Of a stretch of 64,000 nucleotides of DNA, positions 45,710 to 57,095 are shown in pieces. Location of the stretch: assembly GCA_029204045.2 (NCBI GenBank), contig CM055065.1, forward strand, positions 14,797,061-14,861,060. Reading direction: 5' to 3'. Both the position numbers and the translations under genes were made by a program. This DNA comes from Tillandsia leiboldiana (lineage: Eukaryota > Streptophyta > Magnoliopsida > Poales > Bromeliaceae). Every line of letters begins with the position of its first letter. The first letter of the stretch is position 1. The notes under the pieces are model-generated. The model was not told where the DNA came from. It saw only the letters and a list, made by a program, of their open reading frames with translations, and ran no database searches.

Positions 45710-45868
45710 TGCCACCGAAGGAAGACACGTCGATCACTCATCCCATCCACTGGGAGAGTTAGGAACCCAATCAAGACTCTCGCTAAAAGATTATGGCTCT
45801 CACGTAAGTCATCCTAGGGTCCAACCACAAGCCTAGGGTTTCTAAGTCCGCAATGACCTACATCCTAG

Positions 45869-45880
45869 GCTCTGATACCA
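45869..45880 (-). other. Primer-binding site, gypsy D
   Basis: TGGTATCAGAGC on the minus strand, 8 bases from the LTR end at 45889. Confidence 0.95.
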
Positions 45881-46197
45881 CTCTAATCTGTCACGCCCCG
45901 GGTCGAAACTGCGACCCGGGCTCGCCAACAGATCCGCCGCCCATACGAGAAGCCCCGTATAGACGTAGCGACTAACCTGCAAAAGAGATCTACACTAAAC
46001 AGATATCAGAGCTGAAAGTAAAAGCTGGATAAAATAAATACAACTCTAACAAAATATACAACCAGAGTCCTCACCAAAATACAAATATCTCTCAAAATAA
46101 GAAGAGTACAACTCAATCCTCACTACAAGGTCACTCGACAAGAACTCTCAAAAAATAGGGAGGTACATCTACTCTCAAGCGACAACTGGTAGGGATC

Positions 46198-46273
46198 TAT
46201 CTCGTGACTCCCTTACCTCGATCAGTCGGGTCAGCAACAGGTGCGGCAGGAACTGGAGCAGAAGAAGAAGTCC
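46198..46273 (-). other. Putative short coding exon in LTR D
   Basis: Minus strand: after GTTTTTCCCCAG the frame reads GTSSS then APVPAAPVADPTDRGKGVTR and ends at TAG (46200-46198). The F copy matches with whole-codon gaps. Confidence 0.5.
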
Positions 46274-48260
46274 CTGGGGAAAAACACCACGACGGGTGTG
46301 AGAACTACGTCCCAAGTAGTTCTCAGTGGGTGCCGCCAACAAGCCCGACGGTCTGCCCACTAAGTCCACTAGAGGCAAAAAGTAACAATGCAGTGCGGAA
46401 AGGGAAAAGCTGGTAAAGTAATCTCTACAGCTACTATGCCTCTATCTAGATGCTCAAAAGTGGGACAGAAAGAACATGATGCTACAACTAGCTCTCGACT
46501 CGAATCACCCAATCTCAACTGACTGCCGCATAGGGTCCAGTCAAACCTGCGCCTACCTACTGCCGTCACGTCCCGGGGGACCGGACTTACGTAGGGCGTC
46601 CGTGACTGCCACTAACTGGCCCAGCCAGAGGGACTGTGTCCGTGACTGCCACTAACTGGCCCAGCCAGAGGGAACACTGCGTCGACAAGTCGCGATAGAA
46701 GAACAGGCCCAACTCCGGAGTGGCTCTCGAGGGGAGCGACCCCACCGAGGAAAGTATCCGCGCATCTCTGTCGAGCTCAAATGTGGCTCATGCAGGCTAT
46801 AATCCAAATCCTCGATCAACAAGATCGACCGAAACCAAAGGAACACTGTCTCACACACAGGCTGGAAAACTGCACAGCCGAGACTCACTGTCACTCAAAA
46901 TAGCTCTCAAGATCTCAAATCTACAACCCAAGTCACTTTCCCAAGGAAACCTGGTCTACGGACTGCTAACAACTCCACTCGGTCCCCAGACACGAGTGTA
47001 AAAGTATCCCACAATAATCCGACCTCTCGGCCCACTACTTGGGCGAGGAGAACTCTAAGTCCAGAGTGATATACAGAAAAGTGATGTGGGAATGTCTAGA
47101 GCAATAAAACCTAGCCCAAGTTGAGGTTTTCTACAGTCTGGTTAACATGCATCATATGGCAGTGTTGCTAGGTCAAGTTCCAAAATAAATAATAAACAAC
47201 AGCTTGAAGGGAGCAAGATAATAATAATCAACAGCTTAGGGGAGAAAAATAATCACAGGATCATCTAACTACAACAGGAACATCAGTTCACACATTCTAG
47301 CATGCTGGACATCAAACATTAAAATATGCAAGTCCCTAAAGTTAGAATTAGTCCACAATCCGCTGATCTTGAAAAGAGGTCACCCACCTGAAGCGCTGAA
47401 CTGCCCGAAGCTCTACAGCTGAAAATACCAGGAAAACTGCAACTCCAAATCTAACAGGTCCAGCACAGTCCAACAACCCCTGGGTACAACACAAGGTTAC
47501 AAAACGCTTAACTCCCAAAATCTGCCAAGAAATACCATGCTAAAAATTCAGCCGCAGAGATGCCAATAATTCACCTGCAGAAAGTGCTCAATAAATTCCA
47601 GATAAAATACCCCGGTGTTCTACGCGCCGATAGCTTCGAAACAAGTACCTGCACGTCCAAAACGGAGTCCTCTACGCTGAGATAAAAATCCGGCAAGGGA
47701 AGCACCCCAAACCAAACTGTACCAAATTCCTGTAACAACAAACCGCAGAAAAAGGAGATTCTCACCTTCGTGCAAAATCCAGAAAAATCTGAGAAAAATC
47801 CAGGAGATTCCTTGCGAAGAGTAGATGAATTTTGCCTTTTGAATCGTCTTGATCCGATGCCTGTGCGCAAAGCTACAGCAAGAACACCGCAGTGCTGTCC
47901 AAATATCCGCGAAGAAAAAGGGGTCAAAAGGGAGCTCGGAAAACTCTAAGATCATCACGGAAATCGAGGAAGCTCAAAACACAGGAGTTGAAGTCCTACC
48001 TGTCTAGAGTCCGATGGCGCAAAAATCGTCGAAAAAGGAGGTCGGGGTGAGTCGGGAGAGCCCAAACACTGCAGAGGGACGAAGCGGGTCGAAGATGAAC
48101 AAGCGTCGCGCCGCGCCGAAAAATAGTTAGCCTCAGGATGCGTGCCTCCGAAAATCCTCAAATTCCTCCAAAGGGTAGAGCTCGGTGTGGGGAAGAACTC
48201 CTCTGAAGGCTTCACTGGGAAAAGAAGAGAAAAAAAGGCTAAAAAGAAGCCCAAGAAGCC

Positions 48261-48268
48261 TATTTATA
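48261..48268 (-). promoter_or_regulatory. TATA box of gypsy D LTR
   Basis: On the minus strand TATAAATA within GCCTATAAATAGG, equivalent to the C LTR box. Confidence 0.65.
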
Positions 48269-48429
48269 GGCAAGGCCCAAGCTGAAGTGGGCCGGGTTTC
48301 CGGGCGCAAGATCCGGGCGCCTTGCGCCCGGAAATCCGGTCGGACAGACCCCGTCCGACGCGCCCGAAAATCCCAGGTGACGCCACGTCACCCCGCAACA
48401 GGGAACAGCGGTGCCGACGACCCGCAGAG

Positions 48430-48925
48430 CGCCACGTGTCCGTCCCGCGGTCAGCAGGGTAGGTACGGACCACCAACCGCGCGCTGACGCGTGGCGCACT
48501 CGAGTACGGCCACCGCTCGCGTTGCGACGCGTGGCGCACTCGAGTGCGGCCGACAGCCGCGTCAGCGCCCCCCTGTGCGCCCACTGTCCCGAGGCGGGTC
48601 CCCACGCATCCCGTGCGCCGCGCGAACTGAGCCCGCCACTCAGCTGCCGCCACGTGTCCCTGCGCCGGGTCTATGCACCCGCGCGGGGAACTCCGTGGAC
48701 CGAGCCCCCAGCGCCCGCCAATCGGAGACCGAAACGTGGTCCCGCCCAGGATTCCTGCACCGGCGCTCAAACAGTGCACCCGCCGGTCAAACTCAGTGAA
48801 CCGCGCATCACAGGCCAACAAATCCCCGCCTGCCACGTGTCCTGCGCCGGGCTCATGCACCCGGCCGCGCCGCTCCGTGGACCGAACGTCGCGAACCGGC
48901 CAATTACAGGCCGCCACGTGGCAGC
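48430..48925 (-). promoter_or_regulatory. G-box/ABRE-like cluster in U3 of LTR D
   Basis: GCCACGTGTC-type sites occur near 48431, 48650 and 48833, with GCCACGTGGC at 48914 and several ACGCGTGGC and ACGTGG variants. They are interspersed with GGACCGA/GTCCACGG and TGCACCCG motifs, and lie upstream of the TATA box in transcription order. Such ACGTG cores are bound by plant bZIP and bHLH factors; use here is inferred. Confidence 0.5.
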
Positions 48926-49246
48926 CGGCGGTCCACCGACACCCCCGTGCACCTAAAAGTTCCGAAAACTTCCGGAAGCCCGTTTTTGGTCATCCGGACT
49001 CCAAATTTAACAAGCAAATAGCCGTTTTCAAGCGTTTTTCCGTGCTGAATCCAATTCCAACCTCTGTTTGGCCTAAATCCTTATAAAAATTTCAGCAAAT
49101 GCAGCCGAAAGCCAACACAGTAAAAGATAACACACTGGGTCCATCTGTGGCATCCCCTTGATGCACGATGGACCAGATACACCAACACTAGGTGTTGTAG
49201 ACAGTGGATTCACCAGGAAAGCTGCACGGGGTTTAGGGTCTCTACA

Positions 49247-50703
49247 TTGCGTACCTGTACCAGAAATCAAATAATTTCTTGAAACAAATCCAGATTTTGG
49301 AATCTTTTCAAATGTCGATTTGTATTCCATCAAGAAATCAATTTAAGTGCTTTAAACACTGAATTCGATCCAATTAATTTCACGAAATTAAAAAGATTTA
49401 CTTCTCAATCATGAAAAACAAAGATAAAGCATTATAAGCAGTTTTTCATGTTGTCCATAAGAACCAGAAAAAGTATGTAAGCACTTTAGCGCATCAACTT
49501 TAAACAAAAGTCATCGTTTCATGCAACAAGAAATAGATTATACCAAATCTATCAAAAATACTCAAAAATGAAACGAAAATTTATGGAAATTAAAACCCTT
49601 AAAGTTGAACAACTTCAATCACATCTAACATGATCTTATGCGTAATGCCTTTATCAAATCATCAATTTGGTAAAGAAAATGAAATACCAAGATCAATAGA
49701 TGTCTAACATCCCAGATAAATTAGATAATGTATCTAGTCAATTTATTGAAGAGAGTGGCTCTTTGAGCATCTTTCATTAAAAATCCCACCTTATACCAAC
49801 CTTGAAATTTTGACAGAGTCAAGTATTTCAACATGCATTTTATTTAATCAAACTTGAAAAACCTTGCTTGGTATACATGTGGTAGCTGCACACAGTACTC
49901 GGACGACCGAGGTGGTAGCTCTTTCCTCCATGTGGTGGTAGTTTTCACACTCCTCATTGGGATGTAACTCTTTCCACATCTTTTGAGCATAATACTTTTT
50001 CTTTGACTCCCCCTCAATTGGCTATCAATTATTTAAGATATAAAGTATTCAGCCAAATATTGATCTCGATTTCATACTCGACTAAACAGTCAAATAAGGT
50101 AAAAACTATACCAAGAGATCATCGAGAGAGAAATTGACTTTGATCACTTAAAAAGATGACTTAATTAACATAAATGATCATTGCAACATCGAAATATTAT
50201 GATATCAAAAGAACAATAGATTTCTAAATGCGTGAAAAGATGCAATTAAAGTCAATATGACCAATGCTCCAAGATTATGATTATGGAGTAAGGTTGATAA
50301 TCCATATAAAATTAATTTGGAGTGAATAAACGTGAAGCCCTTTTTATTCAATGCACTTGTTCAGTAAAAACCCTTTTGTTCAAAAACAAAGTATAAAAAC
50401 AAAGAGCATTGAAAAACATGTAATGCAAAGATTAGAAAAGATATGAAGGGAAAACCAATCAAAGCATTACATACAGTCATAAGCTATTTAGAACTTAAGA
50501 CAAGAAAAGATATCACCTTTCCGAATCCAAAATCGCTGGATTTTGGGTTGTCTTGATTCGTTGTGGCCGGGGGTTGTCCGCTTTGACTGTTGGTCCACCT
50601 TAGGTCTTTGCCTCGTAGTGATCCACTTGTATGATTGATATTGTGGCTCGGACCTTTGGTGGGTTGAGTGAACTCCTTTGACTTGATGTGTCTTTTGATT
50701 CCG
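49247..50703 (-). other. Copia 2 non-coding region downstream of gag
   Basis: 49467-50270 matches copia 1's 3' region closely (for example CTTGGTATACATGTGGTAGC). 49247-49466 and 50290-50703 have no match in the window and no coding sequence. The pol-sized gap between gag and the 3' region seen in copia 1 is absent. Confidence 0.75.
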
Positions 50704-52449
50704 TTAAGTTCGCTCCGTAGATGAAGATGCCGAAGAATTCTTCTTTCTCTTTTTCGGGCAATCCTTCACCAAATGTCCTTCAAGTCCACAAAGGTGACAC
50801 GTTCTTCCTTTCAATTTGAATGTGGAACTTGAAGCATGCACAGTTTGATCCTTTTTAAATCCCAAACCAACCTTACTTGTTTGACCTAATCCGCACATAC
50901 AATCTAGTTTCTTGGAAACGGTTGAAAGCCTTTGTATGTCGGATTTGAGTTCATGAACTTGCTTGGTCAATGCTTGGTTGGTGACATGAATCTCCTCAAA
51001 CTGTTTTTCTAGAAAACCAATCTTGTCCATATATGATTTAGCGTTTGTCTCCGATTGGTTTATCTTTTCTTGGAGGATTTTATTATTATCCAATAAAAGC
51101 TCTCGTTCCTCCTCGAGATCATGAAGATTGATCTTTAAAGCATGATTCTTGTCTTGATTCTCAAGTCGTTGCTTCCTCAACTTCTTGATATGCTTGGCCA
51201 TCTTCTTAGATTCCGCAAGAAGTTGTTGATATGCCTCAACGAGTTCTTCTTCGTCCGACTCCCCCTCACTTGATGACTCTCCGTTGGATGTTGATGTTTC
51301 ATGCAAAATCAAAGGAATAGAGTCAGTGATTAAAGATGATAAGCAAAAATTAGAAGAGGGAATTTGAGAGGCATGAAAAGCAACGGCATTTTCCTCTTTA
51401 CTTGAGGTCGATTCATTAGAAGTAGAATCGTCCCAAGTTTTCGCTTGCAAAGCCTTCTTTTTGTATGATTTCTTAGAAGGACAATCCGTTGAAAAATGGT
51501 CGTAGCCTTTGCATCGATAGCATTGGATTTCCCCTTCGAACTCATCCTTTTCTTTTTCTTTAGAAGGTTTTGCAAAGCTTTTGAGTTTAGAGGATTTAGA
51601 ACCCGATGATCCTTTAGATGGTTTCGTGGATGAAGATCCATCGGTTCGATTCTTCCAAAACTTCCGACGAAATTTCTTTGTGATCCGCGCCAATTGTTCT
51701 TCAAAACCGGCAAAAGAGATTTCATCGTCGGAACTTGATTCGCTATCTTCTTCCTTTGTTGATTTGAATGCAATACCTGTAAGCTTAGAAGAAGACTTGG
51801 AAGAAACTTGATTAGTAGGAAAAGTCATTTCATAAGTTTGCAAAGCACCTACTAATTCCTCTACTCTCATCTCATCCGGATGACTAACGGTTTCAATGGC
51901 GGTAACCTTTGCCCTAAACCGTTCCGGAAGAGTCCGAAGTATCTTTCTTACAATTTTCGACTCCGTGATCTTTTCTCCTAAATTAGCACATGTATTTATT
52001 ACATCTTGAAGTCTAGTGTAATAATCTGTAAACAATTCATGCTCTTCCATATGAATAGAGTCAAATTGACTGGTAAGCATCTGGAGCTTTTGAATTTTTA
52101 CAAGATTAGTACCCTCATGTGTAATTTTGAGAATATCCCAAATTTCCTTCGCGGTTTCACACGCGAAAATTCTTGTGAACTCAGTCGAGGAAAGAGAGTT
52201 AAAAAGAGCGTTCATACCTTTCCCATTGTAAGAAGATCTTTCGAGTTCCTCTTTGGACCACCTAGAGCGAGGTTTTGGGGTAGTAGAATTTCCTACTTCC
52301 TCAACAGGATGCACCCAACCGTATTCCACGGTTTGCCATACCCGCTCATCAATTGCGATGAGAAAGGCTCTCATCCGCACTTTCCAATAAGCATAATTAG
52401 TCCCATCAAAAAGAGGAAGTCTATAAATATTACCACTTTCACCCAACAT
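50704..52449 (-). CDS. gag: Copia 2 gag
   Basis: An intact gag frame. The ATG at 52449 (MLGESGNIYR) is 21 bases past the PBS; an upstream in-frame ATG at 52533 lies in the LTR and is unlikely to be used. The capsid part has PLFDGTNYAYWKVRMRAF, KIQKLQMLTSQFDSI and PERFRAKVTAIET. There is a zinc knuckle CYRCKGYDHFSTDC, a long Leu/Glu/Lys-rich coiled-coil region (about residues 410-520), and a C-terminal knuckle CHLCGLEGHLVKDC followed by a basic tail. The frame closes cleanly at 50704 rather than running into pol. It could make particles; without pol it would need enzymes from a relative. Confidence 0.93.
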   Translation of the reverse strand: MLGESGNIYRLPLFDGTNYAYWKVRMRAFLIAIDERVWQTVEYGWVHPVEEVGNSTTPKPRSRWSKEELERSSYNGKGMNALFNSLSSTEFTRIFACETAKEIWDILKITHEGTNLVKIQKLQMLTSQFDSIHMEEHELFTDYYTRLQDVINTCANLGEKITESKIVRKILRTLPERFRAKVTAIETVSHPDEMRVEELVGALQTYEMTFPTNQVSSKSSSKLTGIAFKSTKEEDSESSSDDEISFAGFEEQLARITKKFRRKFWKNRTDGSSSTKPSKGSSGSKSSKLKSFAKPSKEKEKDEFEGEIQCYRCKGYDHFSTDCPSKKSYKKKALQAKTWDDSTSNESTSSKEENAVAFHASQIPSSNFCLSSLITDSIPLILHETSTSNGESSSEGESDEEELVEAYQQLLAESKKMAKHIKKLRKQRLENQDKNHALKINLHDLEEERELLLDNNKILQEKINQSETNAKSYMDKIGFLEKQFEEIHVTNQALTKQVHELKSDIQRLSTVSKKLDCMCGLGQTSKVGLGFKKDQTVHASSSTFKLKGRTCHLCGLEGHLVKDCPKKRKKNSSASSSTERT

Positions 52450-52469
52450 GATAGATAAACCTAAAACCC

Positions 52470-52481
52470 GCTCTGATACCA
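52470..52481 (-). other. Primer-binding site, copia 2
   Basis: TGGTATCAGAGC on the minus strand, two bases from the LTR end at 52484, as in copia 1. Confidence 0.92.
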
Positions 52482-52483
52482 AT

Positions 52484-53878
52484 TGTTGGTTTTTATAGGA
52501 TCCACAAGGATCTAAATAGGTACTATCAAACAATTAGAGGGGGGGTGAATAGGTGTAATACTTATAAAACGAAATCTCAGTGCAAAATAAAAACCAATGC
52601 GGAAAATAAAAACAGCACACCGAGATATACGTGGAAACTCCAATCCAGGAGAAAAACCACGGGACCAACACGCAATAACAATCCACTAAGAATAGAAGAA
52701 TAACAAGGTGATTACCGACTCCACGGACTCAACCCCTCCTTCAGCTTCTTCGGACCTTGCGCTGACCGGTTGGATGTCCACGCAATAACAATCCACTAAG
52801 AAAAGAAGAATAACAAGGTGATTACCATCTCCACGGATTTAACCCCTCCTTCAATTTCTTCGGACCTCGCGCTCCACCGATTGCACGTCCACTGCACACG
52901 TTCGAATCCACGAACGCCACTCGAATCCACGAGCACACGTTTCAAATCCACGAAACGCCTTTAGCACACCGAATCCACGATGCCACGTCGAATCCACGAC
53001 GCAAACTCAGTCGATAAGAATATTGACTTCGATGGTGATCCTTTGCTTAGATTCTCATTGAGGAACCGTAGAAGAAATCTCTAAGCAAAGATTAGATCAA
53101 TTCGACAAAAGATATGTTCTTGAAAGAACCGTCGAATTGACGTAAAAGAGGCTAAAAAGAAGAACGATAAAAACCTAGCCTCTAGGGTTGCTCTCAAGTG
53201 TTTTATAAATTAATCGGCCGTAGCTCCCCACGTTTTTGAGAAACCCTAAATGTCTATTTATAGTTTAGAAACCTTTGGAAAGAGATAAGAATCAAAAACT
53301 TACCTTATCTGGAAATTTTACGGACGGCGATCCGGATCGGATTTACTGCGATCCGGATCGTCGTAGCGTGATAGACATTCCAGAAAACCAAGGGTTCGGG
53401 ATCCGAATTGAACTTCCCGATCCGGATCGTTCATGAATTTCAGCAACATCCAATGTTCGGGATCCGGATCAGAATAGGCTTGGATCCGATTGGATTTGCA
53501 CATGAACTAATACCCTTCGGGATCCGGATTGGATCATCTGATCCGGATCCTGAACATGCCCCATGTCCAGTTTTTGATTTTTATGCAATTAAAAATTCAT
53601 CCAAGTGTTTCTACACTATAAGAAAGTATTCGGATCACCACAATTATTTAGTTAAACATACCTGATCCTCTTGAATACTTTCTTCTTGAGATTTATGTAA
53701 CTGATCCACAATTCTTCAACTTCAATCTTCAAGACTCAAGACACTGAGTGTCAACTTGAGCTCTTGTTGAATCTTCTCTAAGTCTTTGATTGCTGATTGA
53801 CAATTTGATCCCTTTAAGACTCCGACTCAACTCACTGACTTGACTCACGAAATATGCCAACACCAAAATGCCGTAACA
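52484..53878 (-). mobile_element. Copia 2 5' LTR
   Basis: 1,395 bp, minus strand TGTTACGGCATTTTGG to AAAAACCAACA. It shares with copia 1 the GGGGGGTGAATAGGTGT block, the GAATCCACGA tract (52905-53005) and GATCCGGATC palindromes (53326-53548). A segment of about 95 bp (GCAATAACAATCCACTAAGA) is tandemly duplicated at 52670-52860. Confidence 0.88.
53326..53548 (-). repeat. GATCCGGATC palindrome array in copia 2 LTR
   Basis: About eight copies of GATCCG(G/A)AT(C/T) in 220 bp, in pairs with TTCGG lead-ins, as in copia 1. Some copies are decayed at the CpG. Confidence 0.8.
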
Positions 53879-56125
53879 AGAACCTTGTTTGACACCGGGG
53901 CATCCCACTCTTTTGTATCTCGCACCTTTTCCTATACACATGACTTGGAAACGAAACCCCTACGCCATCCGCTGACCGTCGGGACCCCTGGGGGGCCTAT
54001 TGAGGCTGTAGGCTACGTGCCTTCTTGCCCAATAAGGTTGGGAAGGCTAGATTGCCCCTGGGACTTGGTGGTCATTCCATTGAAGGAATTCGACGTAGTT
54101 CTGGGAATGGATTGGCTCACTAAACACCAGGCGGAAATCGACTGTGATAAACTTCAAGTAGGACTGCGGGAACCGAGGTTCCCGGAGAACGTTTACTTGG
54201 CATGTAAGAGTACTTTCTTTTCGACCGTCATCTCCGCATCTCGGGCCAGGAGAATGATGGAGAGTGGATGCGTGGCGTACTTAGCTTCGGTGGACTTGGC
54301 GACCCGACCCACCTCCTCGCTTCCCGACATTGCAGTTGTAAGGGATTTCCCGGATGTTTTTCTGACCGAACTCCCAGGGATGCCGCCCGGACGCAAGGTT
54401 GACTTCTCTATTGAGCTAATCCCGGGAACGAAACCCATCACAAAGGCGCCTTACAGAATGGCCTTCGCCGAACTAAAAGAACTAAAGGCGCAACTAGAGG
54501 ACCTCCTAGACAAGGGGTTCATCCGACCGAGCGTGTCGCCATGGGGAGCGCCTGTTCTCTTTGTAAGGAAAAAGGATGGGAGCTTGCGTTTATGCATAGA
54601 TTACCGGGAAATAAACAAGGTCACGGTAAAGAACAAATACCCCTTGCCACGAATTGATGATCTGTTCGATCAACTGCAAGGGGCGACGGTATTTTCGAAG
54701 ATCGACCTCCAGTCTGGCTACCACCAACTCAGAATCAGAGGCGAGGACATACCGAAGACGGCTTTTCGGACTCATTATGGTCATTACGAGTTCACGGTAA
54801 TGCCGTTTGGGCTTACTAACACCCCAGCGGTATTTATGGATATGATGAACAGGATTTTCAAGCCGTTCCTGGACCAATTTGTGGTGGTCTTTATCGATGA
54901 TATCCTCATCTACTCCCGCACGGATAAAGAGCACGAGGAGCACCTCCGAGTGATCCTCCAGACCCTACGGGATCAAAGATTGTTTGCCAAACTCAAAAAG
55001 TGTGAGTTTTGGCTCCGTGAGGTCGACTTTCTGGGACACATTGTCTCGGCCTCGGGAATTGCGGTGACCCGAGGAAGATTGAATCGGTGACCGACTGGGC
55101 TCACCCGACAACGGTGACAGAAATCCGAAGCTTTCTAGGACTAGCGGGATACTACAGACGCTTCGTGGAAGGCTTGTCAAAGATAGCCACTCCCCTTACT
55201 CGACTAACCCGGAAATGGGAGAAGTTCGTCTGGACGGCCCAGTGCCAGAAGAGCTTCGAGGAACTTAAAGACAGACTCACGCGGGCACCGGTGCTCACAT
55301 TGCCAAAGCCCGGTGAGGACTATGAGATCTATTGTGATGCATCTCGAAGCGGTCTTGGAAGCGTTTTAATGCAACAAGGGAAGGTCATAGCATATGCATC
55401 AAGACAGCTCAAGAATTATGAGCGGAACTATCCTACACACGACTTGGAACTCGCGGCAGTTGTGTTTGCTTTGAAGCTCTGGAGACACTACCTTTACGGG
55501 GCGCACTGTAACGTGTTTTCCGATCACCAGAGCCTCAAATACTTGTTTACACAAAAGGAACTGAACTTACGGCAAAGGCGATGGCTGGAACTACTGAAGG
55601 ACTACGATTTGTCCATCCACTACCACCCCGGGAAGGCGAACGTGGTGGCCGATGCCTTGAGCCGAAAAGGACAGACGGAGGAAACGGCACTGGGCGCCCT
55701 TACCCAACAGGATCAGCTAATTGCACAATTCTCGCAACTGAGGCTGGAGGTAGTGCCAGCAGGTGCAGTTACGAAACTTCTGTCATTGGTGATGAGGCCT
55801 ACATTGATAGAGAGGATCTTGGAAGGCCAAACAATGGACACGCAACTACAACAGGTGCGGGACGGATTATCCGCGGAACAGAGTGGTGATTTTTCGATCG
55901 GCACAGATGAGGTGTTGAGGTTCCGGGGACCAGTCTGTGTGCTCGATGTGCCGGAATTGAGGAAGGAAATTCTGACGGAAGAGCATAACGCCCCCTACAC
56001 TGCGCATCTCGGAGGTACAAAAATATACAGAGACCTAAGGCAGACCTTCTGGTAGCCCAAATTAAAGAGTGATGTGACGCAATTTGTGGCACGATGCTTG
56101 GTGTGCCAACAGGTGAAAGCGGAAC
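53879..56125 (+). pseudogene. pol: Gypsy E pol: protease to integrase finger
   Basis: It begins mid-codon region in the protease (RTLFDTGASHSF) at the copia 2 insertion. RT follows with VVFIDDILIYS, RNase H with CDASRSGLG and SDHQSLKYLF, the connection region, and the integrase H-H-C-C finger (HNAPYTAHLGG, CLVCQQVKAE), where gypsy F is inserted at 56126. A one-base loss near 55065 shifts the frame between RT and RNase H (AVTRGR, then DWAHPTTV). A TGG to TAG change at 56053-56055 hits the FWWP motif. Gag would be beyond copia 2 and the integrase core beyond F. It resembles G more than A to D. Confidence 0.92.
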
Positions 56126-56450
56126 TGTCACGCCCCGGGGTCAGAACTGTACCCCGGGCTCGCCAACAGATCCGCCGCCCCTACAGGAAGCCCCGTAGAG
56201 GCGTAGCGTCAAACCTGCAAAAATAGATTAACTATACTAATAGATATCAGAGCAGTAAAGAAGACTAACTATGAACAGAAAATAGTACAGTCTCTCACAA
56301 TATATATAACATATCCTCACCAGAATACAGCAGTCTCTCCAAAGAAACAAAAGAGTACAACTCGATACCTCACTACATAACTCTCAAACATGACACAACC
56401 AAAAATATAGGGGTACCTCTATAACACACTGAAGCTGAAGGGGAAGGGAT

Positions 56451-56527
56451 CTATCTCGCGACTCCCTTACCTCGGTCTAGAAGAGCTGGATCAGCAACAG
56501 GCACCGCAGGAACTGGAGCTGACGTCC
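56451..56527 (-). other. Putative short coding exon in F 3' LTR
   Basis: Minus strand: after CTTTTTTCCCAG the frame reads GTS then APVPAVPVADP, ALLDRGKGVAR and TAG at 56453-56451. It differs from D by whole-codon gaps and mostly conservative or silent changes. The 5' LTR copy is at 62378-62454. Confidence 0.5.
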
Positions 56528-57059
56528 CTGGGAAAAAAGACACCACGACGGGTGTGAGAACTACCTCCCACAGTAGTTCTCAGTGGGTGCCGCCAACAAG
56601 CCCGACGGTCTGCCCACTAAGTCTACTAGAGGCATAAAGTAACACAAGAAATGCAGTATAGAGAAGCTGGAAAGTAAAACATCTACTGCTACTATGCCTC
56701 TATCTAAAATGCTCAAGGGTTAGGACAGAAGGACGATATGCCACTACTGATACTCACCCATATCACCCAATCCAAACTGACTGCCACAACGGGCCCAGTC
56801 AAGCCTGCGCCTACCTACTGCTGTAGGTACGTCCGGTACTCCAACCCGGTATCTAGCTCAATCTCAAAGCCGGTACTACAACCCGGTCTCGCCTACTCCG
56901 GAGTGGCACTCGAGGGGAGCGACCCACACGAGTAAAATATCTGCGCAACACTGTCGAACATAAATGTGGCTCATGCAGGCTATGGTCCAATCACTGTCTC
57001 ACTCACTGGCTAAAAATCCACACTGTCACTATGACCATGTCCCAGAGATCCCAGACCCA

Positions 57060-57095
57060 CTGTCACTATCACTATCACTATCACAATCACTATCT
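57060..57095 (+). repeat. TCACTA microsatellite in F LTR
   Basis: About five to six units of CACTAT. The 5' LTR copy at 62987-63022 differs from it by one base. Confidence 0.85.

Larger units (their letters stand above)
45889..49246 (-). mobile_element. Gypsy D 5' LTR
   Basis: 3,358 bp. On the minus strand it starts TGTAGAGACCC at 49246 and ends GGGCGTGACA at 45889. It carries the GC-rich U3 with CACGTG motifs (48430-48925), the TATA box (48261-48268), the 30-bp block (46712-46741, one mismatch), hairpins (46297-46450) and the short exon. A direct repeat of about 42 bp sits at 46598-46673 (CCGTGACTGCCACTAACTGG). It joins copia 2 at 49247. Confidence 0.88.
49247..53878 (-). mobile_element. 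Copia 2 (SIRE/Maximus-type), gag-only, 3' end lost
   Basis: On the minus strand: 5' LTR 53878-52484, PBS, gag, about 0.4 kb of spacer, then the same 3' non-coding region as copia 1. No pol of any kind is present between gag and that region. The 3' end is cut at 49247 by gypsy D's LTR. The 5' LTR lies inside gypsy E's protease codons. Confidence 0.87.

Noticed and set aside
30512..56125. E and G as two halves of one split element
   Set aside because: They are close relatives but lie on opposite strands and overlap in content (linker and integrase finger).
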